A stretch of DNA of 64,000 nucleotides from Aurantiochytrium sp. KH105 (GCA_003116975.1 BGKB01000026.1:992001-1056000); one strand, 5' to 3'. Positions 48,401 to 58,299 are shown, counted from the stretch's first letter. A program made the numbers and translations. The notes: generated by a model from the sequence alone, not told the origin.

Positions 48401-49440
48401 ACACTTTGGAGACTGCAAAGAACGAGTGCACGCTCAGAAGCTCGAAGCCTTTTACGCGTAGGGAGAACATTGACGGCTGTATTTCCGGCCCGCGCGAGTG
48501 CCCCGAGCCCGAGGAATGCGTGCATCAATTCCTGGAGTACAAGGGTAAAAAGCTGAAGCAGCTCAAGACAGACACCGCGCGAGAGTGTGCCGAAGAATGT
48601 GTGGATGTCAACAACTGCGACTCATGGCTCTATCGGCGCAATAGCAAATGGTGCTACCTTCGCAAAAAGTATAATCGCGCTCCCCTAACTCGCAACTCGG
48701 ACTACTTTACAGGCCTCATGGAGGGCTGCGAGTCCTTACTGGCTCCCTCCGTCGATGTCGCAACGGAGGAATCAGAAGAAAACGGTGAGCAAGACTCAAG
48801 TGAGGCGCAGTGCTCCCACAAGGTGAACGACGTGCTTTTCATTCTGGACAGCTCTGGATCAATAGACGCAAAGGAGTGGGAGCACATGAAGGACTTTGTA
48901 CAGCAACTCGGCAGCGAATTCAAGCTAGGCACGACCTCCGAGGACTCGCGCCTTGCCATGGTGGAGTTCTCTGGAATTGCTACGACCTTGTGGGACTTCA
49001 CATCGCCGATTGCAAGCGACCAGGACCTCTTTCAGAGCGCGACAGAAGCTGCGGAAGCGTCCAAAAAGGCGACAGCTACAGGTCACGCTTTGATCACGGC
49101 TCAAGGCATCTTTGCCAACACAGCCGTGCGGGAGAACCTGGACCGCCGCGTGGCCATCGTTCTTACGGACGGTAATCCAAATTACAAGCGAGGCTGCACG
49201 GATGCTGGGTACGCCAACAATGGCCCCAAATGTACGAAACAGGCAGCTGCCGACTTGCGCAAGGGCCCTGACGGCGTGCTCGGCACAGAAGATGATGTCT
49301 ATCTCGTGCTCGTCCGCGTTGGCACATCGGTCAACACGCAAGTGTTTGACAACGTGGAGGATTTGCAGGTCACCGCATCACCTGCTGATCTGCTGACGCT
49401 GGTGGATGAGATCATTCGTGACGTGTGCGAAACAAACTAA
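42484..49440 (+). CDS. Giant secreted PAN/apple-like and vWA-domain protein, copy B
   Basis: 2,318 aa; ATG at 42484 followed by a signal peptide (hydrophobic 9-22, with AIAVAFIALFYAV). Layout: novel Cys-bracketed domains at 81-228, 262-419 and 657-816. PAN-like modules lie at 461-546, 869-940, 983-1069, 1116-1203, 1234-1319, 1366-1453, 1528-1599, 1629-1716, 1751-1838, 1935-2006 and 2012-2082. The vWA domain runs from 2115 to ~2315 with an intact metal-site pattern (DSSGS from Asp2122, TATGHAL, LTDGN). Compared with copy A it lacks the two PAN modules before the third novel domain, carries a 21-unit EYPT linker instead, and has extra PAN modules in the middle. It ends DVCETN with no anchor. 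Two of its PAN modules (from 1116 and 1366) are ~98% identical at DNA level. Same inferred role as copy A; possibly partners or antigenic variants. Confidence 0.85.
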   Translation: MRTRDVCTAIAVAFIALFYAVTATEDVYASISMGLAEEASLEESESSMDALNINESDADHTIDTRRLLHGTSSSSSSSSSCKCSSGTVFVACRRFGWDKLEGYTMDVNGKTSEGEGLTWTSSNRYGKYYYGTVDVSSEAAKMTFTCESKAGYDGFYGAFVGCDNKVAYSISDPLEVTSSPGFGSWYLDSNSEGATHDLKYSYVSSFPFVWNKDTSKTKMTFGLNVPKCMEDSTASPTEAPTVALTEAPTGSPTWSPTEDRGCDLCSTAKITVRCDNKLKFRQYQLQGGEDLVELPSSRDGDYDLEDWRKTFTTEIDITPETRLEFECTDIGSVGGFVGEIEFCGQTIKTSHDLVVNETPAPFTWFVNPDKSGTLGTLVYTDMGGGQWGLTAGQYTDEDAVWVWDDQTYNTMTFGYDFGCTTPADSEEVASTNSPTDSPTGSPTNSPTDAPTLSPVKTTSSCYQVGMHFKTNDKDDLLSLKGDASIDSPERCHAKCLEYDWCNFWAFRDAQPTESDSESLCNLLKSLKDNGGGATANLRWTSGTRICTEAPTNAPTEYPTEYPTEYPTEYPTEYPTEYPTEYPTEYPTEYPTEYPTEYPTEYPTEYPTEYPTEYPTEYPTEYPTEYPTEYPTEYPTEYPTTDSPTGSPTWSPTEDRGCNLCTTAKITVRCDNKLKFRQYQLQGGEDLVELPSSRDGDYDLEDWTQTFITEIDITPETRLEFECTDIGVVGGFVGEIEFCGQTIKTSHDLVAEETPAPFKWFVNPDSDKSGSLGTLVYTDMGGGQWGLTEGQYTDEDAVWVWDDQTYNTMTFGFDFGCVLTTSPTESPTNSPTDSPTSFPTDSPTDAPTSFPTDSPTLYPTLSPISVLEDCYSQGRWIGATCSDFSGVESVPKCHALCATNLACNYWSYNTVSKDCNLYALIDAPLSFSDHSVDYVRGPKVCTSAPTAYPSDSPTPHPTDSPTNFPTDHPTPSPTLSPVVETPSCYEAGTWFRASSSDVLDSFLGDEKVNTADRCHAKCVESVACNYWSFRQEGTGSTANAKSLCKLLSTSTMTADDRASGSRWTSGPQTCTNVPTSSPTDAPTNYPSTSPTDSPTRYPTASPTEFPTFQPVAVTDVCYEGSMRFVSTSSEMIDRFLDVADINTPERCHSKCLEYDDCNYWAFREAHAGSTADWAKSLCELMSALKEVGGRSSTNARWTSGTRLCTESPTHAPTDSPTSFPTSYPTHAPVSFTSYCYESSTNYLALWRDTLEVYEDDESIATMEECHAMCLVTEDCNYWSFRAAKEGSSADWATSKCVLMSAVSEREENVSDRWTSGPKICTHMPTSFPSSAPTDAPTGFPTDFPTEYPTSSPTEFPSFHPVAVTDVCYEGSMRFVSTSSELIDRFLDVADINTPERCHSKCLEYDDCNYWAFREAHAGSTADWAKSLCELMSALKDVGGRSSTNARWTSGTRVCTEMPTTAPTDSPTSYPTDAPTDAPTGFPTDFPTEFPTNEPTDSPTSFPTNSPTDAPTSYPTDSPTLSPINVLEDCYSLGRWIGSACDDFTGVESASKCHALCATEAACNYWSYDTVSEDCNLYASINAPESFADSSVNHVRGPKVCTTAPTAFPTESPTAFPTDSPTVELEITPECYEDGMEFKATDDDTLEFFWNDEEVDTPDRCHSMCLEYDGCNYWSFRAEKSGSASSDKSLCTLMSALKASGGRDSSVGYRYTSGPRLCTNMPTPSPTNAPTEYPTMSPTDSPTFHPVAVTSACYENGMQFRSTFANRLDRFLDEEDIDTPERCHSKCLEYDDCNYWAFREAVEGKTAEWAKSLCDLMSALKSTGGRYSTVTRWTSGARICTDMPTTSPTDSPTAYPTDAPTDSPTAFPTDAPTDSPTAHPTDAPTESPTTFPTDSPTMYPTDAPTDSPTGFPTGAPTDAPTNAPTDGDVTSEEDENCFVDGDQYWGGKKIVKKRNVKSIEDCRDWCLKYSACVGYTLETAKNECTLRSSKPFTRRENIDGCISGPRECPEPEECVHQFLEYKGKKLKQLKTDTARECAEECVDVNNCDSWLYRRNSKWCYLRKKYNRAPLTRNSDYFTGLMEGCESLLAPSVDVATEESEENGEQDSSEAQCSHKVNDVLFILDSSGSIDAKEWEHMKDFVQQLGSEFKLGTTSEDSRLAMVEFSGIATTLWDFTSPIASDQDLFQSATEAAEASKKATATGHALITAQGIFANTAVRENLDRRVAIVLTDGNPNYKRGCTDAGYANNGPKCTKQAAADLRKGPDGVLGTEDDVYLVLVRVGTSVNTQVFDNVEDLQVTASPADLLTLVDEIIRDVCETN
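42665..44150 (+). repeat. Near-identical segment shared by the two giant genes (copy B)
   Basis: Indel-free match to 35038-36523. The match ends where copy B's EYPT minisatellite begins. Confidence 0.9.
44149..44400 (+). repeat. 12-bp coding minisatellite, 21 EYPT units
   Basis: Twenty-one in-frame units GAGTATCCTACG / GAGTACCCCACG, exactly 252 bp, differing only at silent third positions. It encodes an uninterrupted Glu-Tyr-Pro-Thr rod. Confidence 0.95.
45811..46073 (+). repeat. Duplicated PAN module, copy 1
   Basis: Matches 46561-46823 at an offset of 750 bp with only a few substitutions and no indel; encodes the PAN module starting at residue 1116 of copy B. Confidence 0.9.
46561..46823 (+). 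repeat. Duplicated PAN module, copy 2
   Basis: Second copy of the 45811-46073 module, separated from it by a different, unrelated PAN module. Confidence 0.9.
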
Positions 49441-50734
49441 GATTGACTCCGAGTTCTAAAAAAAGAAATCTCTCCCTTTGCATGATAATGGTTCAAGACC
49501 AAGGCTGTCCAAGTCTGCATAGCTGCGGCGCTTGCGCTCCGAGACAGAGGATGTACTTTAAGCTTGGATCGGCTTCTGCAGCGCCCAGGGAGCCGGGGAG
49601 ATTATCTCACTTCTGGTTGCAATGCGCGTTTTTGCGATCTCTGTTCCGGCCGCTGCCAGCAGTGCCACCGCCGCCGCTGCCGATTCGAGACCGCTTGAGC
49701 TCTTTCCACCTCGCGTGTGACGCGCCACTTCGTCTCATCCCATGTCTCACGAGCGTTCACGCGACCGTACGAGAGGGGCGATGGAGTCTGGGTCGCCATC
49801 GCCATTGATCGTGGCGAGCGGGGTTCATCTTTGCGGTTTCGTTTTTCCAAATGTGAACGAAGGAACATGTGGGGGGGTGCAGTCTTGCGCTCACTTCGGC
49901 CGCCCAGAGCACGAAACCGTCACTTGCCTCGCGGCCGCCATCACTCCCTCCCTCCCTCTGTCTGTCGAAGCTGGCAAATGACGCGCGCGCGGGCACGAGG
50001 GAGCGCGCGGGCGAGGGCGCGGGCGGGCGAGGGATGGAGAGCCTCGTCGCTGGCGGTGACGCCTTCGTTTTGCCGTTGGGTCTCGTAGAACCAACCTACT
50101 AGCCTCTAGTACTCGTCGCCCGCTGTCTCCTCCGCCCGCCCTCGCACGCGCCCAGGCGTCGAGCGGGCGGTAGCGTGTGTAACCTCTCCCTCTGAGTGCA
50201 GCTGCCCTGCTGGCAAACGGCGGCGGCGGCGGGAAACCGATGCGGCGCGAGATGTCCGAGATGCAGTGATGCCACTCGAGAACGAAGACCCCGATCTGCA
50301 CGAAAGACCCGCGTCGATCAATGAAGGATTCAACGAAAGACCCGTCACTGGCTTTGCCTGCCATGAAGCATCCATCGAATGAACGGACGGACGATGATGT
50401 GAAGGCACGAAAACGGAGTGCCATTGGCGTGGAAGCAGAAACGCACACCCCTCGCGCCTCGGAGCTCGCGGTCATTCGCTCGATCGGTGCTTTCGATCGA
50501 CTGCGACCTCGGCGAGGTCCTCGAGCGCGCGGAGCGAGAAGCTAGCTCTACGGTCGAAGGAGGGATCGAGGGAGGCACAGTTCTCTCTGCGAGCCTTCCT
50601 CGACGCTTTTATTCATGCCCCGGGTCGTTCAATCGCTCGTGCGGCTGTTAGTTAGTTCGTGTGCTGCTTGCATTTTGGTCGCTCCAGCCACAGGCTCGCC
50701 GAGCACCCACGCGCGCTGGTGCAACATAAAGTAA

Positions 50735-50798
<64 letters not shown>

Positions 50799-51484
50799 AA
50801 AAAGGAAAAAGGACACAGAGGAGAGAAAGAGAGAGACAGAGAGAGGATGAAAAGAAAAGAAAGGAGCCCGAGGTGTTGGTAGAAGGAGGGGGGCTCGCCG
50901 AGCTCGGCGGCGCGTGAGATGTGGCGGTTCGCGCCTGCCGCCGCCGGGGAGGCCCATTCGCAGGGCAGATAGGAAGGCCCTCGGCGCACCGGCCAGCTGA
51001 GCGGCGCGCAGCTGAGCACGCCAGCACGCACCCCGTCGCCGCCGCCACCAGGCCACATCACGATGCGGTGTCCTCGCCTTCCGCCCCGGCGCCGGGACCG
51101 GGACACCGGCCTGGGGTCCTAGGGCCTGCGAGAAACGAACCTTGCTTGCTCGTTCCTTTGCTAGCTAGCTAGCTATGGCCAGCTAGCTGTTTTTGCCTAC
51201 GCGGTCCGTAGAAGCATGTTGGTTACGAGGCCAATAAGTGGAAGAAGAAACCGAACCAGAGGCCGGAGGTCGCGAGACTAGAGGGCAACGAGGAGGAGGA
51301 AGGCCGGCGCAGCCTTCCGAGCGAGGCAAGCAAAACCACAACGCAAAGTATAGAAATAAAAGGGGGCGTGAACAAGCAAGCAAACAACCGAACAAGCAAG
51401 CAAGCACGAAAGCGAGCGAGCGCACGCACGCACGCACGCACGCGTACACAGACACAGACACAAACACAAACACGCACTAGAATA
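49441..51484. other. Intergenic region upstream of the small glycoprotein gene
   Basis: About 2 kb without a supported gene. Contains a GAAA microsatellite (50737-50800), the palindrome GCCGAGCTCGGC (50897-50908), a CTAG run (51161-51176) and GC-rich DNA. From ~51340 to the ATG at 51485 the + strand is almost T-free (GCAAGCAAACAACCGAACAAG, then CGCACG and ACAGACACAAAC repeats), with a possible TATA-like TATAGAAATAAAAGG starting at 51349. Confidence 0.55.
50737..50800. repeat. GAAA tetranucleotide microsatellite
   Basis: About sixteen uninterrupted GAAA units, continuing into an A/G-rich tract to ~50870. Confidence 0.95.
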
Positions 51485-52144
51485 ATGGCTCGGAGCAACA
51501 ACGTCTTTGCCGCCCTCGTGGTGGTCGCCGTCGCCGGTCTCTGGCAGAGCGCCGTCGCTCAAGAGGCGCCCGAGGGCTGCTATGACGTCGACGTTCTTCT
51601 CACCGGTGGTCTCCTTGAGGAGTTCACCGACATTATGAAGGCCGACTACGAGTGCCACCTCTTTTGCCAGTATGAAGACGAGTGCGTTGCATGGTCCTAT
51701 TCATCGACTGAGGATTCGAGCATTTGCATGCTCTTCTCCGAGGTGTCCGGCTTCAACGACACCAGCGCAGGCTACGTCTCGGGTCCCAAGGACTGCGAAA
51801 GCGAGGTCGAAGGCCCGGAGTACACTACCCCGTCGCCCACGGTTCAGGTCACCGAGGCCCCCGCAATCTTTCCCGACTGGAACGAGACCGACCTTCCTGA
51901 CTGGAACGAGACCGACGTCAGCGACGGAAACAGCACAGATGTGCCTGACTACTACAGTACCGACATGATTGACGGAAACAGCACCGGTGTGCCTGACTAC
52001 AACGGCACCGAGTGGATGGCCACGGAGTCGCCCGTCGCAGACTACAACGCAACAGAGGCCCCTGCGCCATGGCCGACGCCTCTTTTCACGGAGACGCCAA
52101 CCATGTCAAACGAGACAGACTACAACTCGACTGAGTGGTACTAA
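51485..52144 (+). CDS. Small secreted single-PAN protein with sequon-rich acidic tail
   Basis: 219 aa from ATG at 51485; upstream in-frame codons lack an ATG and are repeat-derived. Signal peptide at 1-25 (NVFAALVVVAVAGLW core, cleavage likely after AVA). One PAN-like module at about 32-104 has the family Cys pattern, CHLFC, CVAWSY and the SGPKDC end. Residues 105-219 are an acidic Asp/Tyr/Asn/Thr/Pro tail with repeating DWNET and DYNxT motifs. I count nine N-glycosylation sequons (Asn 91, 133, 141, 149, 165, 173, 188, 209, 214) in 219 residues. No transmembrane segment, GPI signal or vWA domain. It looks like a soluble, heavily glycosylated member of the same family; function unknown. Confidence 0.8.
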   Translation: MARSNNVFAALVVVAVAGLWQSAVAQEAPEGCYDVDVLLTGGLLEEFTDIMKADYECHLFCQYEDECVAWSYSSTEDSSICMLFSEVSGFNDTSAGYVSGPKDCESEVEGPEYTTPSPTVQVTEAPAIFPDWNETDLPDWNETDVSDGNSTDVPDYYSTDMIDGNSTGVPDYNGTEWMATESPVADYNATEAPAPWPTPLFTETPTMSNETDYNSTEWY

Positions 52145-54608
52145 CAAAACCAAAACAATAGTCTGAATGTGTGAATTTGTAAAACTTCGTGTATGCGTTT
52201 GGCTATCTGATCTGATATGTATTCAAACTTGGGCAGGTTGAAGTGTGTTTTTTTGGTTGCTTGAAGTTTCGAGGCAATCGGCGCTATCGTACTTGTCCCA
52301 TGAATCTTATTTTTTTTAAGAGTTTCTTTCGACGATGAGCGAGTCGCAGCTGGACTTGCCGTCAGAGTCCTGATGTGCAAGACTTTTTTTTTTTCCACGG
52401 CACACATAACACACAACGATTCTTTTGATTTTCGCATAATAAAGGATGCCTTTGGGGTCGCATGCTTCCGCGTCCTGAGGATGCCTGTTGGATGATTCGA
52501 AGATGAGTCTCAGCACCTGTTTCCCGAAACATCGACGATCAACAGGCAAAAATACTAGTAGCTAGCAAGCTAGCTAAGAAGTAGGCGCTGGATGGTGGGA
52601 GGCAGGCACCAGCGTTGAAGGAGCCGGACCATCAACGGCCGCACGTTTCGCCATGGCAAGCGGCCATGGAGCCTTTTCCCGTCTATCCAGGCTTTACGCG
52701 CTTCAACAAAAAATGTCGCGTTCGCTCGGTCTGACTTTCTAACTTTCAAGCTGTCTGGCTGACCGTTCGGCCACCTTTGCGGTATCGAGCAAGTAGTGGA
52801 CTTATCTCTCCTGTGTACCGCATACTTCGAGGCTTTTCTCTCGCTCCCCCAGGCTCTTTTCTGACCCTCGCTACTCAGCTTTCACGATGCGTCGTCATCG
52901 TCTCCACCATCACACAGCGAACGGCAACCTAAATGCGATCCGTCTCGTGCGAACTCGACTCTGCGCCAAGGTGGCCGGCCCTTCTTTTACCGCAAATCCT
53001 TCAGTAAATTAACCAGTAGACCTGCCAGCCCGTCAGCAAGCCACCCTGCCTGCTGGCGTGCTTATGCGCCGACGCCGCGGCCCCGGCCGGCTGCGGCCGT
53101 TGGCTTTGATCGACAAGGCCATAAGCGCGGCTCCCCTCAATTCGTGTCGTGTGCTGCAGTTGAAGGCGGCAACCGCCGGCACTGGCAGCTCGGGTTGGGA
53201 TAAACAGAGATACTTCGACTTCGTCTCGGCGGCCTGGGTTGGCTTGGTTCGTCCCTCCTTCCATTTTCTCGTTCTCCTCTCGCCGGGGCCCGTTCATTCG
53301 TTTGTGAAAGACAGGCGGCACACAGTGCCAGCTGGTGAGGGGACAGCGCGCCGAGCTCGGTTCGGCTCCTTGAACTCGCTCCTCGCGCTGCCTGCTGCTC
53401 ACTCGCCTGCTGCTCTTGCTGCTGCCCTGCTGCTGCTCTGCTACTGCTCGGTGCCGCTCGGCTTCGCCCTCGCGCGTAGGATGTACAGCCGCCGCCCCAG
53501 GGCTGGCGCGGCCCGGCTCGCGTCGCGCCGCCGCTTCCGCGCTCAGGCCGAGCTCGGGCGTCGCCTCTCGGAGCCGATCCAAGCGGGCGCTCTCAGCTGC
53601 AGCTGTCAGTCGGAAATGATAAAAAGAAAGAAAAAGAAAGAAAGGCGGGAAGGGAGGGAGGCGCAATGGCGCCCCTTGCCGCCATAGTCGGCCGCCATGC
53701 CATGCCCATGCCATGCCTTGCTCTGCAGCGCCGAGTCGATCCCGCGCGCCGCGACCGGACACCGCGCCGCGCGTCCCTGGGCGCGTGCGGTCTTCCTGCG
53801 CGCCTCTAACTCGCTCGAGGCCGCCGCAGAGAGAGAGGGAGGGAGGTAGGGAGGGAGGATGGCGTGAATGCGCCTCCCTCCTCCCTCCTCGGGCGTTATA
53901 TCGCATAGTGCACCTTGGTTCGGTTTCTCGCCTCTGCGCGTCTTTCGAAGTGAAGGACCGCACTGCAGAGAGCGCGTAAGCGAGCACGGCGCGCATCTTG
54001 GAGAGCGCCGCGCCCGAGACCACGAAGCGGCGGGCGCTCGAGCCTTTCTTCGGCGGCTACGTCGGAGATGGAGGGCCGACGCGGTCTTCACGATACGCGA
54101 GCACGAGCGGCGGCGGGTTACCGTTCGAGGCAAGTTGCCAGCGTCGCGAGGTGCCGGCGTGACGAGGCGACGAGAAGGGGGCGCGCAATTGATGACGCCG
54201 TGTGCCGGGAAGAAAAAGGGGAAAGAAAAAGAAGGCGCGCGTTCAGCCGGAGGCGCTGAAGAAAAAACGTTTCGCCGCACTGCTTGCTTGCTCTCTCTCT
54301 CTCTCTCTCTCCACCCCTCTCTCTGGGTATAAAGGAGGGAAAGGAAAGAACGCAGAGGGCGGAAGGAGGAGGGAGTTTGAGTGTGAGTATGAGTGTAACT
54401 TGTTGCCCAGTACCCGGGCGCTCCAGTACACGCCAAGACAGGTGGCGCACAGAGCAAACCTTCAATCCATTGTGCTGAGAAAGAGCGACGAACAAGACGT
54501 GCAAAGCAAGACACACCAGGCAAGACATAAGGCAAGGCAAGGCAAGGCAAGACAAAGGAGAGGGATAAGCAAGGCAAAACAGAGCACAGCACAGCACAGC
54601 AGAACAAA
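52145..54608. other. Long intergenic region upstream of the PAN-vWA gene
   Basis: T-rich 3' flank of the preceding gene (52150-52440, with poly-T at 52384-52395), CTAGC repeats near 52558-52576, AAAGAAAG runs near 53625-53644 and GC-rich sequence to ~54200. A CT microsatellite (54290-54311) precedes a TATAAAG at 54328. The leader 54480-54608 is T-depleted with GGCAA and AGCAC repeats. Frames on the minus strand up to 392 codons are low-complexity and unsupported. Confidence 0.55.
54328..54334 (+). promoter_or_regulatory. Possible TATA box
   Basis: TATAAAG directly after a CT-rich tract and about 275 bases before the ATG at 54609. Position and strand fit a core promoter for the PAN-vWA gene, but this is motif matching only. 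Confidence 0.4.
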
Positions 54609-55652
54609 ATGAGAGCGTACGCTGCCTTCACATTGGCCACGGCCGCTCTTGTCGGCGTTGTCGCCGCCGAGACCGTTGAGGAAGAGGAGGTCATCCTTGA
54701 CATCTCCAGCCCGGAGTGTGTCGAGGACGCTGTCGTGTACGATGGCTCCATCGTCGAGGCTTTCGAACTCGACGATTTGGCCACTGTAGACGAGTGCTAC
54801 TCATTGTGCATCGCCGTCGAAAACTGCACCGCGTGGTCCTTCTTCGACGCATCCAGCGCTAACAAGACCTGCGAGCTCTTTGGCTCAGTGGATGACATGT
54901 ACGCCGACGCTGACTACGTTTCTGGCCCGCGCGAGTGCTCGAATATGACATACACGGACGCACCGACCGCGGCACCGACGAGCTCCCCCACGATTTCCCC
55001 AACGCTTTCGCCGGCAATGGTCTGTGGCGGCTCCCCTAGCGACGTCGTGTTCCTAGTCGATACGAGTACGATGATGTCCGTCGCGAACATCAACGAGGTC
55101 AAAGACTTCATTGTGGAAATGGCAGCTGCTTTCTACATTGGCACCGGCGAGGACCAGTCTAGAATCGCCATTGTCACCTACGCCGCGGACGCCGAGGTGC
55201 TCTGGGATTTCACTGCGCCTGAGGCTAGCAACGTCACTCTCCTCCTCGAGGCGCTCGAAAGCGACCTGTACCGGTCCTCGCAACGCTCGCGCGGACTCGG
55301 AGGTGGTGTTGCCCTTGTCAACGAGCTCCTTTCGGACACTCCTGTTCGTGAAGGCGCTTCGCGAACCGTTGTTGCAGTGGCGTCCACCAATCCGACCACC
55401 GGGAACGGCTGCTCGAGCTATGGCTACTCGCGAAGCCCGAGGGTATGTGTGCGCAACGCCGCCGACGACCTTGTGCGAGGCCCTGACGACAAGCTCGGTA
55501 CGGATGACGATGTTTTTCTTGTGGACATCAGGTTCAGGTCGAGTGTCTACAACAACCTTTACAACAACAACGAAAACTACCAGATGACCGTCAGTGCTTC
55601 GCGCCTGACGTCCAGGACGGATGACGTCCTTGCCGAGGTATGCGGCCTGTAG
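54609..55652 (+). CDS. Secreted PAN-vWA protein with degenerate metal site
   Basis: 347 aa; ATG at 54609 ends a T-free leader. Signal peptide 1-20 (FTLATAALVGVVAA). A short acidic segment is followed by a PAN-like module at about 37-110 (CYSLC, CTAWSF, SGPREC), a brief TAAPTSSPTISPT linker and a vWA domain at about 144-347. The vWA fold is recognisable from VVFLVD, the WDF segment, and the LVRGPDDKLGTDDDVFLV stretch shared with its neighbours. However, the metal-site pattern is lost at all three loops. DxSxS reads DTSTM (Asp151, Ser153, Met155), the loop-2 Thr is missing (RSRGLGGG), and the loop-3 Asp-Gly is replaced (STNPTT). It probably binds partners without a divalent metal, if at all. 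No membrane anchor. Fourth gene of the cluster. Confidence 0.82.
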   Translation: MRAYAAFTLATAALVGVVAAETVEEEEVILDISSPECVEDAVVYDGSIVEAFELDDLATVDECYSLCIAVENCTAWSFFDASSANKTCELFGSVDDMYADADYVSGPRECSNMTYTDAPTAAPTSSPTISPTLSPAMVCGGSPSDVVFLVDTSTMMSVANINEVKDFIVEMAAAFYIGTGEDQSRIAIVTYAADAEVLWDFTAPEASNVTLLLEALESDLYRSSQRSRGLGGGVALVNELLSDTPVREGASRTVVAVASTNPTTGNGCSSYGYSRSPRVCVRNAADDLVRGPDDKLGTDDDVFLVDIRFRSSVYNNLYNNNENYQMTVSASRLTSRTDDVLAEVCGL

Positions 55653-57818
55653 ATGGCTGGTACCTTGTCTCTGATCATTTGCCAATTTTTGTATGTACTC
55701 GATACTAGCCAGCATGTTTTCTTTTGGTGTCCCATTCCTTTTGACAGCATTTGACAGCATGTCACGGTGCTTGCTAGCTCACTTCCCTTTTGTTCTTTGT
55801 TTTTATGCAAGGGGAAAGCACAAGTGCAGACTTGAGCAAACGTTCTGATCACAGTTGCGCCTGATTTAGAAGAAGGGCGAGTGAAGCCTTGCCTTGCCCA
55901 AGGACAATGATGATCGCTCGAGCACATCCTCTAGATTCCTTCTTCACGCCTGAAAGATCCAGGAGCCAGCCTTGTCTTGCGCAAATTATTGCAAGCTTCT
56001 AGCCAAAACGTTGCGAGGCGAACTGCTTTTCCCTCTGACAAAAAGAAAAAAGAAGAAAGAGAAGAAGATGCCAAGCTTGGGACGACAATGGCCTCTCGGA
56101 ATCTTTGATCAGGCTTGAAATCCAGCCACGCCGTGCGCAAAGATCGACTCCACGCACGCAAACAGATGAAATGTGTCAAACATTCTTTCCTCCTCCAAAA
56201 TACGCAATGTAAGGGACAAAATGGGCCGCTCAGAGGTCTTCCCAGAAGTCAGCCACGGAACCAAAAATGAGCGCGCTTTTTTAGAGTTTCTCACGCCGTC
56301 TACATTTCAGCAGGAACGACGCGTCGAGTCTCTCTCCAACCTCCCTAGGCAAGTGGAGCCTGGATGAACACTTATCGCTCGGGAGCCTTTTCTGAGAGTC
56401 AGCCGAGCCTAAGCACGCATACTACTCGCTACGAGAAATGAGTGCCGCGTCTGCGACCGGCTCAAGCCTGGCTGTGCGCAGCAAAAGCCTGAATTGATCA
56501 CAAGTGGGTGGTGGGTGCAGTTTTTTTTTTTTTTTTACTTCACCAAAGCTCGAGTCCCCGGACGCTGACTTTGATACGCATTTTCAAGGGACGCAAGAGC
56601 GCTGAGAAAAGTGCGACCAGCACCACGAGCGAAGCATCCCGGCTCTTCATAGAGGCCCCTCGTTCTGAGGCCTTGATGGTAAACGAGGGCATGGGACCTA
56701 TGCTAGGCGCGGCACGGAGAAGTCATGGCGCAACCCTCGCGTATGAGCCAGGACGGTCGGTCGCTATTTCGGGAAAGAGCGCCCGGGACGGCGGGGCAAC
56801 CGGTCGCTATTTCGGGAAAAAGCGTCCGGCGGATTTTTTTATATAAAAAAAAACGCGAAAAAAAAACGCGAAATAAAATAATTTGCTGAGGTTAGTGCGC
56901 AGTATTTCGCGCCGAAGAAGCCAAGGTGGTTTTCCGACTGAGCTCGATCGACGAGCGGGTAGTCGCTTAAAACATTTATGCGCGAAGCCTCCTCGCGATC
57001 GTAGAGCATCGGAAAAGAACGAGCAAGAGATGATGAGAATGCTCTCCGTTACTCTTCCGCGAACGCCACCAGACTGTCCTTGCGTACGTTGCACCGTATT
57101 CCTAAGAACTCGTCTCGATCGGTCGGCTGGCTGATTGGTTGGTTGGAGGACCTGCCAGCCCGTCGAGCGGGACGGCGAGAGAGTCTAATTCTCCGTGACG
57201 AACGACACCACTGTCGCACGTTGAATTTGGCCAACCATCGATTGATGGCGACATTGCTTGGCAAGCCAACTCGCGGGTTGCCAATCTGAGCACAAGACTG
57301 AATTGTGATCATTGACTTTAATGCTTCTTTGTCTCGCAACTTTGGTAAAATCTCTCTGAGGCGCAGACTCAGAACACGTCTTGTCTTCACAGTCAGTGAG
57401 ACGCAGTTTGCACAATGCCCGACTCGGTCGGTAGGTCAAAATGAAACTATCCCCGCAGTCGATTGACTCCCTGCGTCAGGAAGGCCACGCTGTCCTAATT
57501 TGGGAAGACGATCAAGAGATGATTTGCACCCTGCGGGTATTGTGAGCAGCATCCCGCCCGCTGGCGATGATCTCGAAGGGCTCTACGAGCGACCTCGCCC
57601 TTCCATGCTTTGTCAAGGAGGAAAATTTACCACAGTCTCCCATCGAACATGGCCAATGCTGAGAGCTGCGGGAACAAGTGGCCCTTCAGTTCCATTACTG
57701 ATCCCTACAGTACTTTGATCATCTTAAGGGCGGTGAAATGGAGACGGCGCGGGCTACCCGGGAGCACGTTCGCACACATGGAAATGGCATCGTATAATGT
57801 CCTGACGCGTTGGCGTAA

Positions 57819-58064
57819 AGCGCCTGGGAAAATGAACGAATGGCCATGCGACCGATCGAGGTGGTCGGAGGAGTAAAGGAAGGCACTGCGTGCACCGTTG
57901 CGCCCGGCGCTCGCTTCTTTCCTTCTGGGATTTTAGCAACGCACGGATACCCCGGAGCTAAAGCGTCGCAAACGAGAATGATTAGTAAGGAGAATGGAAA
58001 GGACGAGTTCGAGTTTGAGATTTTCGGAAAGCCTGGAGAGACTTTAACATTCCGTTCGATCTGA
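57819..58064 (+). pseudogene. Possible remnant of a secreted-protein module
   Basis: An 82-codon open stretch (internal ATG at 57840) ending FEFEIFGKPGETLTFRSI. The pattern resembles the end of a beta-sandwich repeat found in some large secreted proteins (a V-x-x-F/Y-G-x-x-G-E-x-x-T-F-R ending), from memory only. There is no signal peptide or complete domain, so I treat it as a likely fragment. It could equally be a chance frame. Confidence 0.25.
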
Positions 58065-58299
58065 AAACCTTTGCGGGAATCGTGTCCCCAAGGTTCCGTT
58101 TGAGCATGGCACTCGAAATCTTCTTGCGAGTGGGACACTACTCTAAATGATAGCACGATACCGACCGCGAAAGAATTTACCGGCCTGGAGATTCCTCGTT
58201 CCCGTACTTACATTTGCGTATTCGAGGATGATGATGCTCTTGCTTCCCGGTGCGGCCCGCGTGCACCAGGTCAGCAAACCAGAAACCTTAAGAACCTCC

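Noticed and set aside
53606-54784. 392-codon minus-strand frame
   Set aside because: Runs antisense over the leader and signal peptide of the gene at 54609; low-complexity and without a recognisable domain.
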